A DNA stretch of 64,000 bases, taken from NCBI GenBank assembly GCA_003797895.1, contig RKQB01000001.1, positions 573,822 through 637,821 on the forward strand, in the 5' to 3' direction. Below the pieces are notes generated by a model. It saw nothing but the letters and a program-made list of their open reading frames with translations, did not search any database and had not been told where the DNA came from. Each line of letters opens with the position of its first letter. Position 1 is the stretch's first letter. The DNA is from Cyclobacteriaceae bacterium YHN15. Its GTDB lineage: Bacteria > Bacteroidota > Bacteroidia > Cytophagales > Cyclobacteriaceae. Positions 9,144-17,421 of the stretch are shown here, in pieces. The translations under genes were made by a program, and so were the position numbers.

Positions 9144-10178
9144 ATGTACGGATTTCTTATAGCTGTTGGCGTTCTCTTGTTATTGTCCATCATTTGGATG
9201 GTTTACAGGATACAAACATTAGTTTCTGTTGTAAAAGGCAGTGATAAAAAAATTGCTACCGGTAGCAACAAAATAAATGCCTTCATGTTTGTTATTTTCC
9301 TCATTGGGGGTGGAATCTTGATGTTTTGGTATTCAATCAAAGAATTTGATAATTATAATCTTCCTGTTGCTTCTGAACATGGAGTTGTTACTGATCAGTT
9401 ATTTTGGATTACCATGGCAGTAACTGGGATTGTTTTTATAATTACCCATATTTTACTTTTTTGGTTTCCTTATAAATATCAGTATAAAGAAACCAGAAAA
9501 GCAGACTTTTACCCAGATAACAATAAACTTGAATTAATCTGGACTACAGTTCCGGCTGTCGTGCTTGCACTATTGGTGATCGGCGGCTGGAAAGCATGGT
9601 CAGATATTACTGCTCCTGCCCCGGAGAAATCCCATGTTGTGGAAATCATGGGATATCAGTTCGCTTGGGAAGTTAGATACCCGGGATTGGATAATGTGTT
9701 AGGAGAACACGATTACCGATTGATATCTGCCTCCAATGTTTCTGGTGTCGACTTTACTGATAAAAATGCTTTTGATGATTTCACTTCTCCGGTAGTTGTA
9801 ATTCCAAAAGGTGAGCCTGTTTTGTTCAAAATTAGAGCAAGAGATGTATTGCATTCAGTTTTTGCACCGCACATGCGATTGAAAATGGATGCTGTTCCCG
9901 GAATGCCTACGAGATTCTGGTTTACTCCAACCAAAACTACTGAAGAGATGAGAGCAGAGCTTAATGACCCCGAATTCGTGTATGAAATTGCCTGTACAGA
10001 AATATGCGGTAGAGGTCATTTTTCTATGAAAAAGGAAATTAGGGTTGTGGAGCCTGAAGAGTTTAGAAAATGGCTGTCTGAACAAAAACCTTATATCGTC
10101 AACAATCCTTCTTTGGTTGCTGACTTACCATCTGAACTTAAAGAATTGGCTGATATAACAATCAGTGAGTATAAGTAA
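9144..10178 (+). CDS. coxB: Cytochrome c oxidase subunit II
   Basis: The 344-residue protein has membrane helices at about 1-20, 48-66 and 92-112, plus a further helix near 130-150, then a cupredoxin domain. CuA ligands are visible: His237 and the loop C284-TEI-C288-GRG-H292-FS-M295. The protein ends about 50 residues later without a fused cytochrome c domain, so this is an aa3-type subunit II. The electron donor is then probably a cytochrome c domain of ActE or ActA (inference). It lies between actF and coxA. Confidence 0.94.
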   Translation: MYGFLIAVGVLLLLSIIWMVYRIQTLVSVVKGSDKKIATGSNKINAFMFVIFLIGGGILMFWYSIKEFDNYNLPVASEHGVVTDQLFWITMAVTGIVFIITHILLFWFPYKYQYKETRKADFYPDNNKLELIWTTVPAVVLALLVIGGWKAWSDITAPAPEKSHVVEIMGYQFAWEVRYPGLDNVLGEHDYRLISASNVSGVDFTDKNAFDDFTSPVVVIPKGEPVLFKIRARDVLHSVFAPHMRLKMDAVPGMPTRFWFTPTKTTEEMRAELNDPEFVYEIACTEICGRGHFSMKKEIRVVEPEEFRKWLSEQKPYIVNNPSLVADLPSELKELADITISEYK

Positions 10179-10194
10179 TTAAATTATCTTTAAT

Positions 10195-12084
10195 ATGGCA
10201 ACAGCTAACGTAGCTACACACAGTACTGATGCACATGATCATCATGACCATGAGCATCACGATAATTTTATAACCAAATATATTTTCACCCAGGATCATA
10301 AAATGATTGGTAAGCAATTTTTGGTTACCGGGATTTTTTGGGCGATAATTGGTGGTTTATTATCCTTGGTTTTCAGACTTCAATTAGGTTTTCCTGATAT
10401 GGAGTTGGAGTGGCTTAGACCTATCCTTGGAGGTTGGATTACCCCTGATGGTAAATTGGATCCTGAATTTTATCTTGCCCTTGTAACGATGCATGGGACA
10501 ATTATGGTGTTTTTTGTATTGACAGCCGGTCTTAGCGGTACATTCTCCAATTTCCTTATTCCTCTTCAAATCGGGGCGCGAGATATGGCTTCAGGTTTTA
10601 TGAATATGTTATCTTACTGGTTCTTCTTTCTGTCCAGTGTGATCATGTTTATTTCCTTGTTTATTGAAACTGGGCCGGCCTCAGGTGGTTGGGTGGTTTA
10701 TCCTCCGTTGTCTGCTTTGGAGCAAGCTATGCCAGGTTCCGGATTAGGGATGACCCTTTGGTTAATCGCAATGACATGTTTTATTGCTTCTTCCCTTCTT
10801 GGTGGAATCAATTATATTACAACAGTTATCAACCTAAGAACAAAAGGGATGTCTTTCTCAAGACTTCCTTTGACCATTTGGGCATTCTTCTTAACTGCGG
10901 TTATAGGACTGCTATCTTTCCCTGTGTTGTTTTCTGCAGCACTTTTGTTGGTTTTTGACCGTAGTTTTGGCACATCTTTTTATCTATCAGATATATATAT
11001 AGGTGGTGAGGCTTTGCCTAATACGGGAGGTAGCCCGGTGCTATACCAGCATTTATTTTGGTTCCTTGGTCACCCTGAAGTTTATATTGTGTTGTTGCCG
11101 GCATTGGGTATAACTTCAGAGATTATAGCAACCAATTCAAGAAAACCGATTTTTGGTTACAAAGCAATGATCATTTCCATGTTGGGGATCACCATCCTTT
11201 CATTCGTTGTTTGGGCACACCATATGTTTGTTTCAGGTTTGAACCCATTCCTTGGATCTATATTCATGTTCCTGACATTGATCATAGCTATTCCATCCGC
11301 AGTAAAAGTTTTCAACTATTTGACAACGCTATGGAGAGGCAATCTGATCTTCACTCCAGGAATGCTATTCTCTATAGGTCTTGTATCTTTCTTTATTTCA
11401 GGAGGTCTCACAGGTATTTTCTTGGGTAACTCAGCTATTGATATTCAATTGCATGACACTTATTTTGTTGTTGCTCACTTTCACTTAGTAATGGGTTCCG
11501 CTTCATTCTTTGGGTTGATGGCAGGTGTTTACCACTGGTTTCCTAAAATGTTTGGAAGAATGATGGATGCCAGGTTGGGTTATATTCACTTCTGGGCAAC
11601 CTTCATTGGTGTATATTTGGTGTTTTTCCCTATGCACTACATAGGTATAGCGGGATTCCCTAGAAGATATTACTCTTGGACAGGATTTGAATTCTCAAAT
11701 ATGTACACGGACTTAAATATGTTTGTATCTGTTGCGGCTATTTTAACTTTCGGTGCCCAATTGATCTTCTTATTTAATTTCTTCTACTCTATGTATAGAG
11801 GAAGAGTCGCTTCTCTTAACCCTTGGAGATCCAATACTTTGGAATGGACTACTCCTTTGCATCCGGGTCATGGTAACTGGCCAGGGGAAATTCCTGCTGT
11901 ATACAGATGGCCATATGATTATTCCAAGCCAGGTGCATCTGAGGATTTCATCCCTCAGACAGTTCCATTGTCTGCTACTCCTGAATCTAATCTTCCTCAT
12001 GAGCAGGAATTGGTTAAATTGGAGAAACAAATCATTGCCGATGAAGAAGCCGATTTGGTAGCTGATGAATCAAAAGAATCTTAA
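10195..12084 (+). CDS. coxA: Cytochrome c oxidase subunit I
   Basis: This is the heme-copper oxidase catalytic subunit, 629 residues with about 12 helices. Visible ligands are His100 (heme a), H293-P-E295-V-Y297 (CuB with the cross-linked Tyr), His342/His343 (CuB), His428 (heme a3) and His430 (heme a). The GHPEVY motif marks the A1 class. The N-terminus (9-23) is unusually His/Asp-rich. The C-terminal part of the gene overlaps ctaA by 20 nt in a different frame. Confidence 0.96.
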   Translation: MATANVATHSTDAHDHHDHEHHDNFITKYIFTQDHKMIGKQFLVTGIFWAIIGGLLSLVFRLQLGFPDMELEWLRPILGGWITPDGKLDPEFYLALVTMHGTIMVFFVLTAGLSGTFSNFLIPLQIGARDMASGFMNMLSYWFFFLSSVIMFISLFIETGPASGGWVVYPPLSALEQAMPGSGLGMTLWLIAMTCFIASSLLGGINYITTVINLRTKGMSFSRLPLTIWAFFLTAVIGLLSFPVLFSAALLLVFDRSFGTSFYLSDIYIGGEALPNTGGSPVLYQHLFWFLGHPEVYIVLLPALGITSEIIATNSRKPIFGYKAMIISMLGITILSFVVWAHHMFVSGLNPFLGSIFMFLTLIIAIPSAVKVFNYLTTLWRGNLIFTPGMLFSIGLVSFFISGGLTGIFLGNSAIDIQLHDTYFVVAHFHLVMGSASFFGLMAGVYHWFPKMFGRMMDARLGYIHFWATFIGVYLVFFPMHYIGIAGFPRRYYSWTGFEFSNMYTDLNMFVSVAAILTFGAQLIFLFNFFYSMYRGRVASLNPWRSNTLEWTTPLHPGHGNWPGEIPAVYRWPYDYSKPGASEDFIPQTVPLSATPESNLPHEQELVKLEKQIIADEEADLVADESKES

Positions 12085-13147
12085 TAATATAAGCAGTTTT
12101 CGCAGGATATCCTTGATCACTGTGATTGCTGTTTATTTTCTAATATTGGTTGGTGGGATAGTAAGAAGTACCGGGTCCGGTATGGGATGTCCTGATTGGC
12201 CAAAATGTTTCGGGAGCTGGGTTCCACCTACTAGTGTGGACCAGCTCCCAAATAATTATCAGGAAATATACTTAGCCAAAAGGGTAGAGAAGAACAACAG
12301 ATTTGTAGCCCAGCTTGAAAATTTAGGTTTTTCTAAAAAAGCTGATGAAATAAGAAATGATAAAAGTATTCTTATTGAAGAGGAATTCAACGGGGTAAAA
12401 ACTTGGATTGAGTATATCAATAGGTTAATTGGTGCTGTTATTGGTATTTTAGTCTTGATTACAGTTGTTCGCTCCATTCCTTTGTGGTCCTTGGATAAGG
12501 TCATTCCAGTTTTGGCTATTATTAACCTTTTATTGGTTCTTTTCCAAGCATGGATAGGCTCCTTGGTGGTTTCTACCAACCTACTTCCATGGATGATCAC
12601 AGTTCATATGATGCTCGCATTATTTATAGTGTGTTTGCTCTTATATATTCATTATAGATCTTACAGGTTAGCCTATCCCATTCAGTTTAAAACAGAGAAG
12701 CCACATAGTTTATTCGTCATCTTATTAATTGCTTTTGTATTAATGCTTATACAAATCGTCTTGGGAACACAAGTGAGAGAAGAGATTGATACAGTAGCTT
12801 TTGAACTAGGAAATATGTTGAGGGGAGAGTGGATCAGCAGGCTGGGTTTACCATTTCTTGTTCACAGGTCTTATTCCTTGTTGATACTTGGAATACATGT
12901 GTTGTTCATTTACAAAATCTATAAATATTCATTAAGAATGGTGAGTCTTTTCCGTTGGTCTCAAGTACTGATACTTGTGATCATATTTGAAATAGCTTCG
13001 GGTGTGGGAATGGCCTATTTTGCTATACCTGCATTCCTTCAGCCCATTCACCTTCTTCTTGGATCGTTGATCATTGGTGTTCAGTTCATAATTCTACTCT
13101 TGCTTAATGATCAGAAAAAATTAAAATTTGAAATACCCAGTTCATGA
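12065..13147 (+). CDS. ctaA: Heme A synthase (COX15/CtaA family)
   Basis: The 360-residue, eight-helix protein oxidises the heme O methyl group to a formyl group, giving heme A for the oxidase. The first periplasmic loop has the typical GSGMGCPDWPKC with a Cys pair, then an extended loop up to about residue 115. Conserved-looking histidines occur in the helices (ITVHMM, FLVHRSYS, IHLL). The ATG at 12065 lies 20 nt inside coxA; the next in-frame Met would remove the start of helix 1. It overlaps ctaB by 4 nt (ATGA). Confidence 0.93.
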   Translation: MNQKNLNNISSFRRISLITVIAVYFLILVGGIVRSTGSGMGCPDWPKCFGSWVPPTSVDQLPNNYQEIYLAKRVEKNNRFVAQLENLGFSKKADEIRNDKSILIEEEFNGVKTWIEYINRLIGAVIGILVLITVVRSIPLWSLDKVIPVLAIINLLLVLFQAWIGSLVVSTNLLPWMITVHMMLALFIVCLLLYIHYRSYRLAYPIQFKTEKPHSLFVILLIAFVLMLIQIVLGTQVREEIDTVAFELGNMLRGEWISRLGLPFLVHRSYSLLILGIHVLFIYKIYKYSLRMVSLFRWSQVLILVIIFEIASGVGMAYFAIPAFLQPIHLLLGSLIIGVQFIILLLLNDQKKLKFEIPSS

Positions 13148-14046
13148 GAACTTTAAACATTACAGAAGATTCAGCAATTGATTTCTTGGTTTTCAGAGCC
13201 AAGGCATATTTTGAGTTGATTAAGTTCAGGCTTTCTGCTCTGGTTACTTTCTCTGCTGCTTTCGGTTTCATTTTAGGTGATTCAGGTTATTTATTCTCCT
13301 GGGGCCAATTCCTGGCATTGATATTAGGTGGCTTTATGATCACTGGAGCATCGGGCGCAGCCAATGAAATTTGGGAAAGAGATTATGATAAGTTAATGAA
13401 AAGGACACAAAATCGTCCTTTACCTTTAAAGCAGATACCACTTTCTGAAGCTTATTGGTTTGCTTCTGCTATGGCATTTTTAGGGATTTCTATCCTTTGG
13501 TTATTCACAAATCCATTTACCACCATTTTAGGGGTTTTAAGCATGGTTTTGTACATATTCGTATACACCCCGCTTAAAAGAGTAGGTCCGATTGCTGTTT
13601 TCGTAGGAGCTATTCCTGGTGCTATGCCTCCGTTATTAGGCTGGACAGCAGCTACAGGGGTAATTAGTCATGAAGCGCTGATTCTTTTCGGAATACAATT
13701 TATCTGGCAATTTCCGCATTTTTGGGCCATAGCATGGGTCAGTGATGAAGATTATAAAAAAGCCGGATTTAAGTTGCTTCCTAGTGGGGGTAAGAAGGAT
13801 TTGAATACTGCAATACAGATCATGATTTATACTTTGTTTTTGCTTCCTTTGGGCTTACTACCCACTTATTTTGGACTGACCGGTATTAATTCCGGGATTG
13901 TGGCTACTATTTGTGGAGTTTTATTTCTAGCACAAACATTTTCTTTAATGAAGGATTGCTCTAGAAAATCTGCATTAAAGATAATGTTCGGTTCATTTCT
14001 TTATTTACCGATCGTTCAAATAGCCTATCTATTGGATAAGATATAA
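13144..14046 (+). CDS. ctaB: Protoheme IX farnesyltransferase (heme O synthase)
   Basis: This UbiA-family prenyltransferase attaches a farnesyl group to heme B to give heme O, the CtaA substrate. The first aspartate-rich prenyl-diphosphate motif is NEIWERDYDKLMKRTQNRPL. A second conserved block, QFIWQFPHFWAIAW with SDEDY, follows. About nine helices and 300 residues are normal for the family. The start overlaps the ctaA stop by 4 nt. Confidence 0.95.
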   Translation: MRTLNITEDSAIDFLVFRAKAYFELIKFRLSALVTFSAAFGFILGDSGYLFSWGQFLALILGGFMITGASGAANEIWERDYDKLMKRTQNRPLPLKQIPLSEAYWFASAMAFLGISILWLFTNPFTTILGVLSMVLYIFVYTPLKRVGPIAVFVGAIPGAMPPLLGWTAATGVISHEALILFGIQFIWQFPHFWAIAWVSDEDYKKAGFKLLPSGGKKDLNTAIQIMIYTLFLLPLGLLPTYFGLTGINSGIVATICGVLFLAQTFSLMKDCSRKSALKIMFGSFLYLPIVQIAYLLDKI

Positions 14047-14051
14047 AAATT

Positions 14052-14633
14052 ATGGAAGAGAAAATTGCGTACGTAGAAGGGGCAGAACAACCAATTTCCA
14101 TGCATCCGAAGAAGTTTGCCTTATGGCTCTTCATAGTGACCGTGGTAATGATTTTTGCTTCTTTAACCAGTGCGTACATTGTACGACAATCAGAAGGAAA
14201 TTGGTTGGAATTTGATTTGCCAACTATTTTCTGGTATACCTCAGGTATTATCGTGTTCAGCAGTATTACCCTTCATTTTGCCTACCTCTCAGCAAGAAAA
14301 GATGAATTAAGCAAATTAAGGCTAGGGATGGTTATCACCAGTGTACTCGGAATAGCATTCCTTGTTGGGCAATGGTACAGTTGGGCAGCTTTGGTAGATA
14401 GAGATGTTTATTTTGTTGGTAATCCAGCAGGTTCTTTTCTCTATGTTTTTACAGGATTACATGCAATACACTTGATAAGCGGTGTGATATTTCTAATTAT
14501 TGTATTAATTTCGTCCTTTAGATATAAAGTCCACTCCAAGAATATGGATTTGATGGAAATGTGTGTCACATATTGGCATTTCTTAGGTGGTCTTTGGCTT
14601 TATCTCTTTATGTTCCTATTATTGAATCATTAA
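14052..14633 (+). CDS. Cytochrome c oxidase subunit III, short paralogue
   Basis: This is a 193-residue, five-helix subunit III-type protein. The pattern FTGLHAIHLISGVIF and the C-terminal VTYWHFLGGLWLYLF are typical of the family. It lies 5 nt after ctaB and is followed by a second, longer subunit III gene. Two subunit III-like genes in tandem are common in Bacteroidota oxidase operons, so this is probably a structural subunit rather than a decayed copy. Confidence 0.9.
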   Translation: MEEKIAYVEGAEQPISMHPKKFALWLFIVTVVMIFASLTSAYIVRQSEGNWLEFDLPTIFWYTSGIIVFSSITLHFAYLSARKDELSKLRLGMVITSVLGIAFLVGQWYSWAALVDRDVYFVGNPAGSFLYVFTGLHAIHLISGVIFLIIVLISSFRYKVHSKNMDLMEMCVTYWHFLGGLWLYLFMFLLLNH

Positions 14634-14656
14634 AAGTTAAAAATAAGTTAATCTAT

Positions 14657-15433
14657 ATGTCTACGACTGCAACTGCTGTGGGCGTCAGCCCTAAAAGAGG
14701 AATCTGGGGAGGTGGTAATGAGCCACTCAAAGCCAGTTATGGAAAACTAATGATGTGGTTTTTCCTGCTCTCCGATATCTTTACATTTGCTGCCTTTTTG
14801 ATTTCATATGCTGCGATCAGAGTCAGTTATCCTGGTTATGCCGGACCTGCTGAATCTTTTGTAGGATCAAATGAATATTGGCCAGTACCGGAACTTGTTT
14901 TTGATGCTATGCCTTTTTTGCATGGTTATCATATCCCTTTGGCCTTTGTAGGTCTGATGACATTTATTTTGATCATGAGTTCTGTAACCATGGTTTTGGC
15001 TGTGGAGGCAGGTCATAGAAATGATAAAAAAGATGTAGTCAAATGGTTGCTTTGGACACTCCTTGGTGGTATTACTTTCCTTAGTTGCCAAGCTTGGGAA
15101 TGGTCTCACTTTATCCACGGAACAGATGGTGGTTCAGTACTTACTTATGTAAATAGATTAGGACAAGTAGTAACTGAAACTGTTTATGGCGCAAACCTTC
15201 TTGTAAATGAATATGGACCTGCAGCATTTGCCCAATTATTTTTCTTTATTACGGGTTTCCATGGCTTTCACGTAACTATAGGAGTTTTCTTGCTGTTTTT
15301 GGCTTTTTACCAAGCAGCTGTTGGTGTTTATGAAGGCAGAGGTCATTATGAGATGGTTGAAAAGATCGGTTTATATTGGCATTTTGTGGACCTGGTTTGG
15401 GTTTTCGTGTTTACATTCTTCTATTTGATTTAA
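14657..15433 (+). CDS. coxC: Cytochrome c oxidase subunit III
   Basis: The 258-residue membrane protein carries the subunit III signatures FFFITGFHGFHVTIGV and a C-terminal YWHFVDLVWVFVF. I chose the ATG at 14657 (MSTTATAVG). An upstream ATG at 14561 stays in frame but lies inside the preceding gene and would add 32 unrelated residues. It sits 23 nt after the short subunit III gene. Confidence 0.93.
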   Translation: MSTTATAVGVSPKRGIWGGGNEPLKASYGKLMMWFFLLSDIFTFAAFLISYAAIRVSYPGYAGPAESFVGSNEYWPVPELVFDAMPFLHGYHIPLAFVGLMTFILIMSSVTMVLAVEAGHRNDKKDVVKWLLWTLLGGITFLSCQAWEWSHFIHGTDGGSVLTYVNRLGQVVTETVYGANLLVNEYGPAAFAQLFFFITGFHGFHVTIGVFLLFLAFYQAAVGVYEGRGHYEMVEKIGLYWHFVDLVWVFVFTFFYLI

Positions 15434-15453
15434 GGCTTTAAAATAAAAATAAA

Positions 15454-15783
15454 ATGGCATTACAGGAAAATAAAACCACATTGGAAGTAATTCCTAGAAA
15501 CGAAGAGAAGATCAAAAAGATCTGGAAGACTGCGTTAATTCTATTAATATTGACTTCGATCGAATTCGTATTTGCGTTTACCTTGCCTAGAGGCATTTTA
15601 CTTTATGCGATATTTATTGGTTTGACTATTTGGAAAGCAAAATATATCATGATGGAGTTTATGCACCTTGGTGAGGAAGCTAAACCACTTTTCTATTCCA
15701 TTATAGTTCCCCTAATTTTCTTGGTTTGGCTTGTTATAGCTTTAATAAGAGAAGGGTCTGACATCTTCATGATGAGGTGGTAG
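15454..15783 (+). CDS. Cytochrome c oxidase subunit IV (CtaF-like)
   Basis: This 109-residue protein has three helices (about 24-44, 47-62 and 75-97) and the KAKYIMMEFMHLG segment typical of prokaryotic subunit IV proteins. It is the last gene of the operon, 20 nt after coxC and 16 nt before a strong terminator. Confidence 0.88.
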   Translation: MALQENKTTLEVIPRNEEKIKKIWKTALILLILTSIEFVFAFTLPRGILLYAIFIGLTIWKAKYIMMEFMHLGEEAKPLFYSIIVPLIFLVWLVIALIREGSDIFMMRW

Positions 15784-15799
15784 AGCAATAATATTCTTT

Positions 15800-15841
15800 A
15801 AAAAAGGTAGGATGAAGTAGGAACTTCACCCTACCTTTTTT
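15800..15841 (+). terminator. Terminator of the act-cox operon
   Basis: AAAAAAGGTAGG, ATGAAGT and AGGA are followed by ACTTCACCCTACC and a T-run. This long near-perfect hairpin can terminate on either strand and marks the end of the 15-kb operon. Confidence 0.9.
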
Positions 15842-15853
15842 GTTTATATGTAA

Positions 15854-16531
15854 ATGGTAAAAATGAGAAGTATAAGGATTTTACAAGGCTTGGTATTGCT
15901 GTGTATTTTGTTGGTTCCCGTAGTTATCATTGTATTTCTCAAAACTTTTGGGAATAACAGGTATGACATTCCAATTCTTTTTGAAAATGGGGTGGAAAAT
16001 CCCTTTATGGAGTGTGATGTTGTCGATTCCGGGCAACATTATATCCCTCAATTCTCCCTTACCTCTCAAAACAACCTTATAATGGGCAGGCCAGAAATGA
16101 GCGGGAAAATTACCATTGTTGACTTTTTCTTCACTTCTTGTCCAAGTATCTGCCCTGTAATGTCTACAGAAATGGAAAGAGTGGATGATGCCTTTAGGAA
16201 TCAAGCTGATGTTCAGATTTTTTCTATTTCAATTGATCCGGAATATGATACACCTGAAGTATTAAATGAATATGCTCAGCGACATAATGCTACTCCGGGG
16301 AAATGGTATTTTCTTACTGGTGATAAAACTGAAATTTACAACTTGGCAAGATGCGGTTTTATTCTCCCCACATTAGATGGTGATGCTGTACCTGAAGATT
16401 TTGTGCATAGTGATAAATTTGTGTTGGTGGATGAATTGGGAAGAATAAGAGGTTATTATAGTGGAACCAACAGGGATGAAGTTGATAGATTAATATTGGA
16501 AACAAAAATTCTTTTACATGGAAAAGACTAG
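15854..16531 (+). CDS. SCO1/SenC family copper chaperone
   Basis: This 225-residue membrane-anchored thioredoxin-fold protein probably delivers copper to the oxidase CuA site or acts as a thiol-disulfide protein. An N-terminal anchor spans residues 8-30. The metal ligands are the CxxxC pair Cys96/Cys100 (SCPSICPVM) and His185 (EDFVHSDKF). It starts just after the oxidase operon terminator and overlaps the next gene by 14 nt. A second SCO gene lies at 40605-41264. Confidence 0.93.
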   Translation: MVKMRSIRILQGLVLLCILLVPVVIIVFLKTFGNNRYDIPILFENGVENPFMECDVVDSGQHYIPQFSLTSQNNLIMGRPEMSGKITIVDFFFTSCPSICPVMSTEMERVDDAFRNQADVQIFSISIDPEYDTPEVLNEYAQRHNATPGKWYFLTGDKTEIYNLARCGFILPTLDGDAVPEDFVHSDKFVLVDELGRIRGYYSGTNRDEVDRLILETKILLHGKD

Positions 16532-17072
16532 TGCAATTCAAAATGAAAAAAACCAGGGAATCATTAAATGGATTACCTTAATTGCTATAGCAGTACCTAT
16601 TGTTGTGGCCATTCTCTTGTTTATGCCTTCCAAAATTGAAGTGGCGAGTGATTGGGTGTATTTTTTGCCCCATCTCAATGCAGTGATCAATTCAGCGGCT
16701 ACAATAGCCCTTATTCTTGGCGTCATATTCATAAAAAAAGGAAACATCCCTTTACATGGGGCTTCAATGACGTCTGCTTTTGGTTTGGGAGCTATTTTTT
16801 TAGTTTCTTACGTTATTTACCATGCAACTGCTGAAAGTACTACTTATGGAGGCGAAGGATTTATAAGGTCTGTCTATTACTTTATATTGGTTACCCATAT
16901 CATTTTTGCTGCGGTGGCCTTGTTTCCAATTTTATTGGCCTATTATTATGGTTATACTGACCAGAGGGTAAAACACAGAAAAGTTGTTAAATTTGCATTT
17001 CCGATTTGGCTGTATGTTACAATAACAGGAGTTCTCGTTTACTTAATGATTAGTCCTTACTATAACTTCTAA
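16518..17072 (+). CDS. DUF420 family membrane protein
   Basis: The 184-residue protein has five hydrophobic helices and looks like the DUF420 family (CtaM-like), often coded beside SCO and oxidase genes. The Bacillus relative CtaM is needed for maturation of heme A oxidases, so an oxidase-assembly role is likely by analogy. Histidines HLNAVINSA, YHATAES and THIIFAAVAL fall in or near helices. Its start lies inside the SCO gene. Confidence 0.82.
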   Translation: MEKTSAIQNEKNQGIIKWITLIAIAVPIVVAILLFMPSKIEVASDWVYFLPHLNAVINSAATIALILGVIFIKKGNIPLHGASMTSAFGLGAIFLVSYVIYHATAESTTYGGEGFIRSVYYFILVTHIIFAAVALFPILLAYYYGYTDQRVKHRKVVKFAFPIWLYVTITGVLVYLMISPYYNF

Positions 17073-17103
17073 ACTTCTTTTCCCAAAATGACGTTCAAAT
17101 AGT

Positions 17104-17367
17104 ATGAAAATGCTTAAAAGGATATATCTCTCTCTATTTCTTTTTTTGACCTTTAGTTCTGTTGTATTTGCACAATGTGCCATGTGCAGGGCAAGTATTG
17201 AGAACAATGTTAGCAATGGGGAAACCACTATCGGAGCTGGGTTGAATACAGGGATATTATACCTATTTGCCATGCCCTATCTGATTGCTGCTGTAATAGG
17301 GTTTTTATGGTACAGGCACTCTAAAAGGAGGAAAACGAAGTTTGTCTTTCAAGGAGATAAATTCTGA
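17104..17367 (+). CDS. Small membrane protein with CAMC motif
   Basis: The 87-residue protein has a signal peptide (1-24), then QCAMCRASIENNV with a C-x2-C pair, then one helix (about 53-70) and a basic tail. I do not recognise a named family. The Cys pair in the mature N-terminus and the position after SCO and DUF420 genes suggest a role in copper or redox handling for oxidase assembly (inference). A terminator follows immediately. Confidence 0.75.
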   Translation: MKMLKRIYLSLFLFLTFSSVVFAQCAMCRASIENNVSNGETTIGAGLNTGILYLFAMPYLIAAVIGFLWYRHSKRRKTKFVFQGDKF

Positions 17368-17368
17368 T

Positions 17369-17406
17369 AAAAAAAAGCAAAGTTTGATTATCAACTTTGC
17401 TTTTTT
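17369..17406 (+). terminator. Terminator after the SCO-DUF420 unit
   Basis: AAAAGCAAAGTT, an 8-nt loop (tgattatc) and AACTTTGCTTTT form a perfect stem followed by T residues. The preceding A-run makes it potentially bidirectional. Confidence 0.9.
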
Positions 17407-17421
17407 ACTTTTATCCTTATT

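Noticed and set aside
14561..14656. Upstream extension of coxC
   Set aside because: It overlaps the preceding subunit III gene and adds residues without family similarity; the ATG at 14657 fits better.
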